Assembly (NCBI RefSeq): GCF_014874065.1
Contig: NZ_JADBEE010000001.1
Span: 1,426,001-1,490,000 of the forward strand
Length of the DNA stretch: 64,000 nt
Direction of reading: 5' to 3'
Source: Nesterenkonia halotolerans
GTDB taxonomy: Bacteria > Actinomycetota > Actinomycetes > Actinomycetales > Micrococcaceae
How positions within the stretch are numbered: the first letter of the stretch is position 1; the number at the start of each line of letters is the position of its first letter. A program made the translations under genes and the position numbers. The notes beneath the pieces were generated by a model, which made no database searches, had not been told where the DNA came from, and was given only the letters and a program-made list of their open reading frames with translations. Below, in pieces: positions 27,650-35,517 of this stretch.

Positions 27650-27722
27650 AAAAAAGCCACCCGTGCGAGGACTGACGCAGTTCCTCCAGGGGGTGAGGAA
27701 CAGCTGCCTGCGCACGGGTGGC
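27650..27722 (-). terminator. Nested hairpin with T-tract downstream of rpsN
   Basis: On the minus strand a perfect 12-bp stem (27711-27722 with 27656-27667) encloses a second 7-bp stem (GTTCCTC/GAGGAAC). It is followed by six T residues (27655-27650). This is a credible intrinsic terminator for the rpmB-rpmG-rpsN transcript. The 43-base structured interior is larger than usual for a terminator. Confidence 0.65.
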
Positions 27723-27763
27723 GGTCTTTGGGTTCTGCAGTGACAAATGTACAGCAGAACGAG

Positions 27764-27801
27764 TGACGGGGTGGGTCACCTGAAGGTGGCCCACCCCGTC
27801 A
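27764..27801 (-). other. 16-bp hairpin directly after rpsN
   Basis: Outer arms 27764-27775 and 27790-27801 pair, and an inner CACC/GGTG stem closes on a TGAA loop. It lies 28 bases after the rpsN stop, upstream of the T-tract terminator. Without a T-tract of its own it may protect the 3' end of the message. The 27423-27829 interval holds these two hairpins plus the HU promoter region and no convincing gene. Confidence 0.55.
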
Positions 27802-27829
27802 ACGAGGTTCGCGAGTCAGAACCGAGGGA

Positions 27830-28135
27830 TCACCAGGAAGACTTGGTGATGCCGGGAAGCTCACCCTTGTGAGCCATGTCGCGGAACCGGATGCGCGAGA
27901 TGCCGAACTTCTGGAAGGTGCCGCGGGGGCGACCATCGATGGAGTCGCGGTTGCGCACGCGGATCGGGGAAGCATCGCGGGGAAGCTTCTGCAGACCCAC
28001 GCGTGCTGCTTCGCGGTCCTCGTCGGAGGCGTTGGGATCAACGAGGGTCTTCTTGAGCTGCAGACGCTTCTCGGCGTAGCGCTCAACGATGACCTTGCGC
28101 TGCTCGTTCTTTGCGATCTTGGATTTCTTAGCCAT
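27830..28135 (-). CDS. rpsN: 30S ribosomal protein S14 (zinc-independent form)
   Basis: A 101-residue S14 of the long, cysteine-free type ([19 protein letters not shown]... [18 protein letters not shown]). The short zinc-binding S14 has about 61 residues and a CxxC-CxxC ribbon, which is absent here. It follows rpmG by 2 bases. Such C-minus copies are often induced by zinc limitation in actinobacteria, but in Micrococcaceae this may be a regular operon. Confidence 0.96.
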   Translation of the reverse strand: MAKKSKIAKNEQRKVIVERYAEKRLQLKKTLVDPNASDEDREAARVGLQKLPRDASPIRVRNRDSIDGRPRGTFQKFGISRIRFRDMAHKGELPGITKSSW

Positions 28136-28137
28136 GA

Positions 28138-28305
28138 TCAGCGCTCCTCTCGGAAGTCGACATGCTTGCGAACGACCGGGTCGTACTTCTTGAGCACGAT
28201 GCGGTCGGGGTTGTTGCGGCGGTTCTTACGGGTCACATAGGTGAACCCGGTGCCTGCCGTCGACTTCAGCTTGATGATGGGACGTACGTCCTTGTCCTTT
28301 GCCAT
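28138..28305 (-). CDS. rpmG: 50S ribosomal protein L33 (cysteine-free)
   Basis: A 55-residue L33 read directly from the sequence: [13 protein letters not shown], then [17 protein letters not shown], ending [17 protein letters not shown]. No cysteines, so it is the zinc-independent form. Its ATG shares one base with the rpmB stop (TAATG), giving tight coupling. Confidence 0.95.
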   Translation of the reverse strand: MAKDKDVRPIIKLKSTAGTGFTYVTRKNRRNNPDRIVLKKYDPVVRKHVDFREER

Positions 28306-28541
28306 TAGAGCTTCTCACCCTTCTCGATCAGCTCGGCGACGACTACGTCGATGCCGCGGACGTCGATGGTCTTGATGCCCTTGACGGACAAGGTCAGCGT
28401 CACATTGCGTCCCAATGAAGGGACCCAGTAGCGCTTCTTCTGGATGTTCGGGTCGAACCGGCGCTTGGTGCGCCGATGCGAGTGGGAGATTGAGTTGCCG
28501 AACTGCGGCCCCACTCCGGTCACCTGGCAACGTGCTGCCAT
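28305..28541 (-). CDS. rpmB: 50S ribosomal protein L28 (zinc-independent form)
   Basis: A 78-residue L28 ([17 protein letters not shown]... [23 protein letters not shown]). It has a single cysteine and lacks the CxxC pairs of zinc-binding L28. ATG 28541 with AGAGGAG 6 bases upstream is preferred to the GTG two codons earlier. First gene of rpmB-rpmG-rpsN. Confidence 0.96.
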   Translation of the reverse strand: MAARCQVTGVGPQFGNSISHSHRRTKRRFDPNIQKKRYWVPSLGRNVTLTLSVKGIKTIDVRGIDVVVAELIEKGEKL

Positions 28542-28577
28542 GATCACTCCTCTGACGTAAGTACGTGAATGTATACG

Positions 28578-28603
28578 GGCGGTACCCGATTCTGGGTCCC
28601 GCC
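28578..28603 (-). other. Imperfect hairpin in the rpmB leader
   Basis: Ten-base arms (28578-28587 and 28594-28603) pair with one mismatch around a 6-base loop, about 40 bases upstream of rpmB. If transcription starts near 28822 this lies in a long leader and could be an autoregulatory or protective structure. Confidence 0.35.
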
Positions 28604-28828
28604 ACCAGCTATGACACCGTTACTTGCGAGGACGGACCAGGCTGGGTGAGATCCAACCGAAGTGTCTTCTCATTCGCACAGCGAGACGCTGCACGGACGG
28701 TGGTGCTTGATGTGGTGCTCTGGAATCCAGGCTTCACAACGGCCCTGCTGCTTTCCGGCGCCTAACCCCGGCGGCCCCCTTCCAAGAGGACGCGCATGAG
28801 CACAGCGCAGCACGGCTTGCAACTGTCC

Positions 28829-28857
28829 ATGATAGCCCGGGCTCGAAGATTGAGCAA
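28829..28857 (-). promoter_or_regulatory. Candidate sigma-70 promoter for rpmB-rpmG-rpsN
   Basis: On the minus strand TTGCTC and TATCAT are separated by exactly 17 bases. A start near 28822 would give a 5' leader of about 280 bases before rpmB. No Zur-type dyad was recognised in 28542-28905. Confidence 0.4.
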
Positions 28858-28893
28858 AGCGGTCCGAGTCGAGCGGACCAACCAGGGCGGCGG

Positions 28894-28899
28894 TACAGT
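28894..28899 (+). promoter_or_regulatory. -10 element positioned for a leaderless EamA transcript
   Basis: TACAGT ends 6 bases before the GTG start at 28906 and no Shine-Dalgarno is present. This is the geometry of a leaderless actinobacterial mRNA. Confidence 0.5.
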
Positions 28900-28905
28900 C
28901 AGGGC

Positions 28906-29820
28906 GTGACTCAGACTGTACCTCTCACCCGCAGAGCGCTGCCTGTGGCGGCGATCATCGCCACAGTGCTCATGTGGGCCTCCTCCTTCGTGCTGATCCG
29001 CTGGTCAGCCGGCGAGCTCTCCCCCGGACCGCTGGCGCTGCTCCGGCTGCTGGCGGGCGCTGCGACCCTGACCATCCTGCTGCTGTGGGTGCGGCGCGGG
29101 CGCATCACGCTGCCGACTCGGGCCGCGATCGGGCTGACGGCGCTCTTCGGCGTCATCTGGTTCGCCCTCTACACCCTGGTCTTCAATCTTGCGGGCCATT
29201 ACATCGACGCCGGGACCATCGCGATGGTGGTCAACCTGGCCCCGCTGATGGTCGGCGTCGGCGCCGTGGTGTTCTTCAAGGAGTCCTTCTCCCCGAGGCT
29301 CTTCCTGGGCATGGTGGTATCGCTGTGCGGGATCGGCCTGATCACGGTGGCGGGCTCCACGGGCCAGCTGGCGCTGGCCGGGCTCGGCATCGCACTGGTC
29401 GCCGCCTTCCTCTACGCGGCAGGCATGCTGATCCAGAAGGTGGCGCTGCGACACACGGACCCGCTGACCGCGACCTGGCTGGCCTGCGCGGCAGGGACCA
29501 TCGCGCTGCTGCCCTTCCTCAGTGCCACGATCACCGAGGTTCAGACCACCTCGACCCCGGTGATCCTCGGGGCGATCTACATGGGCATCGGGCCCACCGC
29601 ACTGGGGTTCTGGTTCTGGGGCTACGCGATGAACCACTTCCCCACTGGCAAGGTGGCCGCGAGCACTCTGGCGGTCCCAGCCGTCGTCGTGATCATGTCC
29701 GGGCTCACGCTCGGGGAGATCCCCCCGCCTCTGGGGATCCTCGGCGGGGCGATCACCCTGACCGGTGTGGCTATCGCCCAGCTCCGCCGACCCGCGCGGC
29801 CGGTGAGACCGGCGCACTGA
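28906..29820 (+). CDS. EamA/DMT-superfamily transporter
   Basis: A 304-residue membrane protein with ten predicted helices in two EamA repeats (MWASSFVLIRWSAGELSPG near the N-terminus; IYMGIGPTALGFWFWGYAM in the second). Members export amino acids or other small metabolites. The substrate is unknown here. It starts at a GTG with a -10 box 6 bases upstream, so it is probably leaderless. Its last 50 bases overlap the convergent amidase gene. Confidence 0.9.
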   Translation: MTQTVPLTRRALPVAAIIATVLMWASSFVLIRWSAGELSPGPLALLRLLAGAATLTILLLWVRRGRITLPTRAAIGLTALFGVIWFALYTLVFNLAGHYIDAGTIAMVVNLAPLMVGVGAVVFFKESFSPRLFLGMVVSLCGIGLITVAGSTGQLALAGLGIALVAAFLYAAGMLIQKVALRHTDPLTATWLACAAGTIALLPFLSATITEVQTTSTPVILGAIYMGIGPTALGFWFWGYAMNHFPTGKVAASTLAVPAVVVIMSGLTLGEIPPPLGILGGAITLTGVAIAQLRRPARPVRPAH

Positions 29821-31216
29821 ACTTCTCGCCGCTGGCGATCTCGTAGGCGCGTGCCGCGCGCAGGGCGGAATGGTCCCGGGTCCGTGCCGCGACGATCTGC
29901 AGACCGACGGGCAGCCCGGAGCTCGTGAGCCCGCAGGGCACCGAGACGGCGGGCTGCTGAGTCATGTTGAACGGGTAGGTATAGGGAGTCCAGCTGGTCC
30001 ACAGCTCCGAGGGCCAGCCGGCGGGGGCCTGCCGGGTGGCGTCGAAGGCAGGGATCGGCATCGTCGGGGTGAGCAGCAGATCGTACTTCTGGTGGAAGTT
30101 CCCCATGCGCACCCCCATATCCATCCGCACCGCCGTGGCGCTGAGGTAGTCCAGCGCCGAGGCGTCGGCGTACTTCTCGATCCCCTGGCGCAGCCCCGGG
30201 TCGATCTTTTCCAGCGCGCCGGGGCCGTAGGCCTCGAGCACCTTGGCCGCACCGGTGAACCAGAGCACATGGAAGGCCTCCACCGGGTCTTCGATGTCAG
30301 GGTCGACCTCCTCGATGTCGGCACCGAGTGACGCCATCACCTCGACGGCCTCCCGCACGCGCTGTTCCACCTCGGGATCGTTGGTGCCGAATCCCAGCGT
30401 GGGCGAATAGCCGATCCGCACGCCGGCCAGCGAGGACGAATCGGCCTCAAGCGAGGCCAGGTCCGCCGCAAAGGGCCGCGTCGGCGAGGGAAGCGCCGAC
30501 CAGTCCCGAGAGTCGAAGCCGGAGATCACATCCAGCAGCAGGGCCGTGTCCGTCACCGTGCGGGCCATGGGGCCGGCATGGGCCAGGGTGCCGAAGGGGC
30601 TGGCGGGGTACATCGGCACCGTGCCATAGGTGGCCTTGATCGCGACGGTGCCGGTGAAGGCCGCCGGGATCCGCACCGACCCTCCCCCGTCGGTGCCCAC
30701 GGCCCAGGGCCCCATTCCGGCGCCGACGGCGGCGGCCGCACCTCCCGAGGATCCTCCAGCGGTGAGCGAGGGGTCCCACGGGTTGGAGGTGATGCCGAAG
30801 CGCTGCGAATCCGTGGTGCCCTTCCAGGCGAACTCCGGCGAGGCGGTCTTGCCGATCAGCACCGCACCGGCATCTCGCAGCCGCGCGACACAGGGGGCGT
30901 CGACGTCCCAGGGACCCGCCTCATCGATCAGGCTCGACCCGCGCAGCGTCGGCCATCCCGCGGTGTAGAAGATGTCCTTGATGGAGGTCGGGATCCCGTC
31001 CGCGGGACCGAGTGACTCGCCGTCGGCCCAGCGCCGCGCGGAGTCCCGCGCGGAGGCCAGGGCAGACTCGCGGTCGACCAGGACGAAGGCATTGATCGCG
31101 CCGTCGTGCGTCTCGATCCTCTCGAGCGCCGCCTCTGTGGCGTCCACCGGGGTGAAGTCTCCACTGCGGTATCCCGCGAGAAGCTCGACGGCGGTCAGTT
31201 CAGCAAGGTGCGTCAT
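29771..31216 (-). CDS. Amidase (amidase-signature family)
   Basis: A 481-residue amidase-signature hydrolase with the Ser-cisSer-Lys triad visible as SIKDIFYTAG (Lys), GGSSGGAAAAVGAG and GTDGGGSVRIPA (Ser residues). It cleaves an amide or carbamate, substrate unknown. ATG 31216 has GAGGAGGGG 4 bases upstream; the frame's 68-residue extension upstream is not credible. The 3' end runs 50 bases into the convergent EamA gene. The neighbours suggest a small-molecule catabolic locus. Confidence 0.9.
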   Translation of the reverse strand: MTHLAELTAVELLAGYRSGDFTPVDATEAALERIETHDGAINAFVLVDRESALASARDSARRWADGESLGPADGIPTSIKDIFYTAGWPTLRGSSLIDEAGPWDVDAPCVARLRDAGAVLIGKTASPEFAWKGTTDSQRFGITSNPWDPSLTAGGSSGGAAAAVGAGMGPWAVGTDGGGSVRIPAAFTGTVAIKATYGTVPMYPASPFGTLAHAGPMARTVTDTALLLDVISGFDSRDWSALPSPTRPFAADLASLEADSSSLAGVRIGYSPTLGFGTNDPEVEQRVREAVEVMASLGADIEEVDPDIEDPVEAFHVLWFTGAAKVLEAYGPGALEKIDPGLRQGIEKYADASALDYLSATAVRMDMGVRMGNFHQKYDLLLTPTMPIPAFDATRQAPAGWPSELWTSWTPYTYPFNMTQQPAVSVPCGLTSSGLPVGLQIVAARTRDHSALRAARAYEIASGEKFSAPVSPAARVGGAGR

Positions 31217-31298
31217 GCGCCCCTCCTCAAGCTCTTGAGTCCGCGGACTCGGCGGGTGGATCTGGATCTTTCGGTGATGCGGATCGACGAGGTTCGGT

Positions 31299-32291
31299 TC
31301 AGCCGCTGGGGACGTATCCTTTGGCGGTGTCGACGACATTGTGCAGCGGCTCCCCGTCCAGCCAGCGCGCCGCGTTGCGCACGAACTGCTCCGCGAGCGC
31401 GTCGCGCCAGCCCTGGACATCGCCGGACATATGGGCCGAGATCGTCACCGCCTCCATGTCCCAGAGCGGGGAGTCCTGGGACAGCGGCTCCTCGACGAAG
31501 ACGTCGAGCGTGGCTCGGGAGAGCCGCCCGGCCTGCAGGTGACGGATGAGCGCCTGCTCATCCACAGACTCTCCGCGTCCGATGTTGATCAGATGCGCCC
31601 CTTCGCGCATCGCGGTCAGGGTCTTCTCCCCGACCAGGCCGGTGGTCTGCGGGGTCAGCGGGGCGGCATTGATGACGTGATCGAAGGCTCCCACATGCAG
31701 GTCCAGCTCGGCGCTGTCGATCACCGTGCCGAAATCTGGGTCCTGCTCGCGGGCGGTGCGCCCGGCACCGGTGACGGCGATCCCGACGGAGCGGAGCAGC
31801 CGGGCGGTCTCGCGACCGATGGCTCCGGTGCCGATGACCAGCGCTGAGCTGCCCTGCACCTTCTGCGTCTCGCGGTGCGCCCACTCCCGGTTCTGCTGGT
31901 GCCGCAGGCTGCCGGCGAAGTCCTTCGCGTGGGCGAAGATGGCGGCCAGCACGTACTCGGCGATCGGCCGGTCGAAGATTCCCTGCGCATTGGTGACGGT
32001 CACGCGCGAGTCGCTGAGCTCGTCGAACATGAGCGAGTCGACTCCTGCCGCCGCCACGTGGATCCATTCCAGCGAAGCGGTGTGCGGCCAGGCCTGCTTG
32101 ACCGCCGGGGAGAAGAAGTCCCAGAGGAAGAGCGCCTGGGCCCCGTCCACCGCTTGGGACAGGTCGCTCGCCTCGGTGTATCGGATCTCGGCGCGCTCGG
32201 CGATCCGTTCGAGTCCGCTGGGGCGCGCATCCGATCCTGCGGTCTCCGCAGAGGGGCAGAGCACGGTGATGATCGGCAGAGCTTCTGACAT
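31299..32291 (-). CDS. D-2-hydroxyacid dehydrogenase
   Basis: A 330-residue NAD-dependent dehydrogenase. Rossmann motif VIGTGAIGRETARLL is central, the catalytic Arg lies in LINIGRGESVDEQAL, Glu in DVFVEEPLSQDSPLW, and His is expected in ITISAHMSG. It reduces or oxidises a 2-hydroxy acid of unknown identity. ATG 32291 has AGGTGAG upstream; the 20-residue upstream extension of the frame is not needed. It is divergent from the GntR regulator and probably controlled by it. Confidence 0.88.
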   Translation of the reverse strand: MSEALPIITVLCPSAETAGSDARPSGLERIAERAEIRYTEASDLSQAVDGAQALFLWDFFSPAVKQAWPHTASLEWIHVAAAGVDSLMFDELSDSRVTVTNAQGIFDRPIAEYVLAAIFAHAKDFAGSLRHQQNREWAHRETQKVQGSSALVIGTGAIGRETARLLRSVGIAVTGAGRTAREQDPDFGTVIDSAELDLHVGAFDHVINAAPLTPQTTGLVGEKTLTAMREGAHLINIGRGESVDEQALIRHLQAGRLSRATLDVFVEEPLSQDSPLWDMEAVTISAHMSGDVQGWRDALAEQFVRNAARWLDGEPLHNVVDTAKGYVPSG

Positions 32292-32385
32292 GCTCACCTG
32301 CCCTTCACCACGGGGAATTGTGCCGGCATCACTGATCTGACGACCTTTCATACTGAGGTCCGGCTATGCTATGAATACCTGTGAA

Positions 32386-32399
32386 GATTGTCAACAATC
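32386..32399. promoter_or_regulatory. GntR-type operator between dehydrogenase and regulator
   Basis: GATTGT and ACAATC flank a 2-base centre. The core GT-N2-AC fits the general GntR half-site rule. It lies 11 bases before the regulator's ATG and about 95 bases before the divergent dehydrogenase start, so autoregulation and control of both directions are plausible. Confidence 0.6.
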
Positions 32400-32409
32400 C
32401 GGAGATGCC

Positions 32410-33084
32410 ATGAGTTCCCCCGCAGGTTTTCAACCCGTCCACCGCGAGTCCACCTCCTCGCTGATCACACGAGCGCTGCGCGAGGGCATCATGAACGGCC
32501 GACTCCCCGCTGGGGCGCAGCTCTCTGAGGCGGGGCTGGCGGCCGAGTTTGGAGTCAGCCGAGGACCGCTGCGTGAGGCCATGCAGCGCCTGGTCCAGGA
32601 GGGGCTGGTCCGCAGCGAGCTCAACCGCGGGCTCTTCGTCAAGGAGCTCGACGAGGCGGAGATCCGCGATCTCTACCTCACCCGCACCGCGATCGAGACG
32701 GCGGCGGCATATACCCTCGCGCACTCGGAGGGGGCCTCCGAGGGTGCGCAGCGACTCCGCGAGCGTGCCGCGGCGATGGCGGAGGCAGTGGCGGCCGGGG
32801 ACCTGAACGCGCTGGCGGATGCGGATTTCGCCTTTCACGAGGAGCTGGTGAGCCTGGCGGGCAGTCCCCGACTGCACCGCGTGCACGAGACCCTGATGGT
32901 GGAGACCCGCATGTGCATGACCGCCCTGCAGGAGACCTACTTCGACCCTGAGGACCAGGTCGCCGAGCACAGCCGCATCGCGGAGGCCATCGCTGCCGGC
33001 GACGACAAGGTGCTCCGGCGCGAGATCGAGGAGCACATGCAGGAGGCCCTGGACAGGCTGGTCCGGGCAGGCCACCAGGGATAG
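32410..33084 (+). CDS. GntR/FCD-family transcriptional regulator
   Basis: A 224-residue regulator. An N-terminal winged helix (SSLITRALREGIMNGRLPAGAQLSE; LAAEFGVSRGPLREAMQRL) precedes a C-terminal all-helical FCD effector domain with the metal-binding type residues D..H..H in DADFAFHEE and AEHSRIAEAI. ATG 32410 has CCGGAG 7 bases upstream; a start at 32371 would include the operator in the gene. It probably senses an organic acid that is the substrate of the flanking enzymes. Confidence 0.9.
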   Translation: MSSPAGFQPVHRESTSSLITRALREGIMNGRLPAGAQLSEAGLAAEFGVSRGPLREAMQRLVQEGLVRSELNRGLFVKELDEAEIRDLYLTRTAIETAAAYTLAHSEGASEGAQRLRERAAAMAEAVAAGDLNALADADFAFHEELVSLAGSPRLHRVHETLMVETRMCMTALQETYFDPEDQVAEHSRIAEAIAAGDDKVLRREIEEHMQEALDRLVRAGHQG

Positions 33085-33093
33085 GCTCAGCTC

Positions 33094-34095
33094 ATGGAAT
33101 TCAGATACCTCGGAAACTCTGGCCTCAAGATCTCTGAGATCACATACGGCAACTGGCTCACTCACGGCTCGCAGATCGAGAACGACGTCGCCACCACCTG
33201 CGTCCACGCCGCCCTCGACGCTGGAATCACCACCTTTGACACCGCCGACGTCTACGCGAACACGGTGGCCGAGCAGGTGCTCGGCGACGCTCTTGCCGGA
33301 CAGCGCAGGGAGTCTCTGGAGATCTTCACCAAGGTCTACTTCCCCACCGGCCCCAAGGGGCCGAATGACACGGGGCTGTCCCGCAAGCACATCATGGAGT
33401 CGATCAACGGCTCGCTGAGCCGGCTCGGCACCGATTATGTGGACCTGTACCAGGCCCACCGCTTCGACCACGAGACCCCGCTGGAAGAGACCATGCAGGC
33501 CTTCGCCGACGTGGTCCGCTCCGGCAAGGCGCTCTACATCGGCGTCTCCGAATGGACTGCGGACCAGCTGCGCGCGGGACATGCTCTGGCCAAGGAGCTC
33601 GGCATCTCGCTGATCAGCAACCAGCCGCAGTACAACATGCTCTGGAGGGTCATCGAGCCCGAGGTGATCCCCGCCTCCGAGGAGCTCGGCATCTCACAGA
33701 TCGTCTGGTCACCCATCGCCCAGGGCGTGCTGACCGGCAAATATCTCCCCGGAGAGGCGGCACCCGAGGGTTCGCGCGCCTCGGACAAGGAGGCCGGCAA
33801 GTTCATCGAGCGGTACATGAATAAAGAGATCCTCACCGCCGTGCAGAAGCTCAAGCCGATCGCCGAGGACCATGGGCTGAACCTCGCACAGCTTGCCGTG
33901 GCCTGGGTGCTGCAGAACCCCAACGTGGCCTCCGCACTGGTGGGAGCCTCGCGTCCCGAGCAGATCGCCAGCAATGTGGCGGCTGCCGGGGTCACCCTGG
34001 ATGACGCCGCGATGCACTCCATCGACTCGGTCCTGGGGGATCTGGCGCAGCAGGACCCGAGTCTGACGAAGTCCCCGGAGTCACGCCTCGTCTGA
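33094..34095 (+). CDS. Aldo/keto reductase (KCNAB-like)
   Basis: A 333-residue NADPH-dependent reductase of the voltage-gated potassium channel beta-subunit-like group. The catalytic tetrad is visible: Asp and Tyr in FDTADVYANT, Lys in FTKVYFP, His in LYQAHRFDHETP. C-terminal cofactor site LVGASRPEQIASN. It starts 9 bases after the GntR gene and is likely cotranscribed with it. Substrate unknown; an aldehyde is typical. Confidence 0.92.
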   Translation: MEFRYLGNSGLKISEITYGNWLTHGSQIENDVATTCVHAALDAGITTFDTADVYANTVAEQVLGDALAGQRRESLEIFTKVYFPTGPKGPNDTGLSRKHIMESINGSLSRLGTDYVDLYQAHRFDHETPLEETMQAFADVVRSGKALYIGVSEWTADQLRAGHALAKELGISLISNQPQYNMLWRVIEPEVIPASEELGISQIVWSPIAQGVLTGKYLPGEAAPEGSRASDKEAGKFIERYMNKEILTAVQKLKPIAEDHGLNLAQLAVAWVLQNPNVASALVGASRPEQIASNVAAAGVTLDDAAMHSIDSVLGDLAQQDPSLTKSPESRLV

Positions 34096-34229
34096 GCCCC
34101 AGGCGGGGGATGGTCTTTACCGGATCGTTATGAAAACAGCGCCCCGCGTCGTACACTTGCGGCTGGACTATTGACGTCAGCGGCAGAGTCGGGGCTCGGC
34201 CGCTCACCAGGCAACGGGGGCAGGACTGG

Positions 34230-35393
34230 ATGAAGCGGGGAGCGCAGCATGCCGCGTCCTGGAGCGGCACTGCGCTCCTCAGCCTGGCCCTGGTGTTTGC
34301 CGCCAGCCCGGCTGCGATGGCCACTGCCTCCAGCGCGCCACCGTCTGCAGAGACCGGCACGACCTCCCCCGCAGAGCCCGGCACGCCGTCCGAGTCAACG
34401 CCCACCTCCGAGTCCACTCGGGGCACGAGCGAGGGCTCCACCGGGTCCGACGGCTCGGTCTCCCCAGACCCAGAGCCCACACCTTCGGAGACGCCAGGCT
34501 CCACCGAGCCGGCAACTCCGGACCCCGCGGAGACGACGTCCCCGAACCCCGCCGAAACTCCCGCGGAGCCCACACCGAGTCCGGACCAGCCAGCTGAACC
34601 GACTCCGGAACCTTCGACGCCCGGGACTCCTGAACCCACCGCCCCCGGGACTCCGGACCCCAGCGAGGATCCGACGCAGCTTCCGGACGAGCCCAGCCCC
34701 ACTGAGCCGGCAGCCACGCCGGCACCCGACTCCGGGGCTCCCGAGGCCGAGCACTATCTTCGCTGCGGCTCGGCCTTCGCCGGACCGGGAGAGACTGAGA
34801 CGCTGCGCCTGGACATGAGTCGCGGCATCACCGATCTCAGCGCAGGCTCCAGCCTCACCGGAGCCGCCATCTCGATCCAGGACGGGGTCGTCTACTATCA
34901 GGCGCCGTCTCCCCTGCCGCGGGGTTCATCTCAGGACGATTTCGCCGTGCGCGGGCAGGCTCCCGATGGGTCCAGGGTCCATGCCCGCTGCTATGTGGGA
35001 CTGCAGGAGGCGACCGACGGGGGCGACGATCCCGGCGAACCTGTCCCCTCGACGTTGAGCCCCACCCGAGCTGCGCAGACGGAGGACACGCCGGAGGCGG
35101 CCCCCTCGGCACCCGATTCCTCGACCCCGGGATCCGCCACCTCCCGGGCGACGCCCGGTGGCCCACCCATTCCTGGGATGCCCGGCTACCCGCTGCCCGA
35201 GCCGAACTCTCCGCAGACCGAAGCCGCCACCGAGGCCGCGACCGGCACTCAGGACCGTGAAGGCGAGGCTCTGGCCCAGACCGGACTGGACACGCTCCGG
35301 GTGTCCACGGCCGTGGTTCTGGCGCTGCTGGCGATCATCGCGGGAGCCGCCGCTCTGCTGCTGGCCTCACGCAGGGTCCGCTCCGCAGAGTAG
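34230..35393 (+). CDS. Surface protein with class-E-type sorting signal LAQTG
   Basis: A 387-residue exported protein. Signal peptide to about residue 32, then a Pro/Ser/Thr/Glu stalk of about 135 residues, a small globular domain with two cysteines (C179, C254) that may pair, a second Pro-rich region, and a C-terminal sorting signal: LAQTG (348-352), a membrane helix and RRVRSAE. LAxTG is the signal recognised by actinobacterial class-E sortases. The stalk is easily expected to be glycosylated. No sortase gene is in this window. The function of the globular domain is unknown. Confidence 0.85.
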   Translation: MKRGAQHAASWSGTALLSLALVFAASPAAMATASSAPPSAETGTTSPAEPGTPSESTPTSESTRGTSEGSTGSDGSVSPDPEPTPSETPGSTEPATPDPAETTSPNPAETPAEPTPSPDQPAEPTPEPSTPGTPEPTAPGTPDPSEDPTQLPDEPSPTEPAATPAPDSGAPEAEHYLRCGSAFAGPGETETLRLDMSRGITDLSAGSSLTGAAISIQDGVVYYQAPSPLPRGSSQDDFAVRGQAPDGSRVHARCYVGLQEATDGGDDPGEPVPSTLSPTRAAQTEDTPEAAPSAPDSSTPGSATSRATPGGPPIPGMPGYPLPEPNSPQTEAATEAATGTQDREGEALAQTGLDTLRVSTAVVLALLAIIAGAAALLLASRRVRSAE

Positions 35394-35415
35394 GCGCTGC
35401 GGCGTCGTCGCTCTG

Positions 35416-35511
35416 TGAACCCTCGTCGCCGAGCTGCGCCCCTGAACCCTCGTCGCTGAGCTGCGCCCCTGAACCCTCGTCGCTGAGCTGCGCCCCTGAA
35501 CCCTCGTCGCT
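35416..35511. repeat. 27-bp tandem repeat, three full copies plus a part
   Basis: Units begin TGAACCCTCGTCGC and lie at 35416-35442, 35443-35469 and 35470-35496, followed by a 15-base partial copy. Copies 2 and 3 are identical and copy 1 differs by one base. It fills the gap between the convergent surface-protein and thioesterase genes. The unit length is a multiple of three, so reverse frames show 9-residue repeats, but no coding is supported. Confidence 0.9.
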
Positions 35512-35517
35512 GAACCG

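Noticed and set aside
27566..27766. 66-codon plus-strand frame after the HU gene
   Set aside because: Covers the hairpin terminator; no family resemblance.
28565..28765. 66-codon plus-strand frame upstream of the EamA gene
   Set aside because: No ribosome site or domain; lies over the probable rpmB leader.
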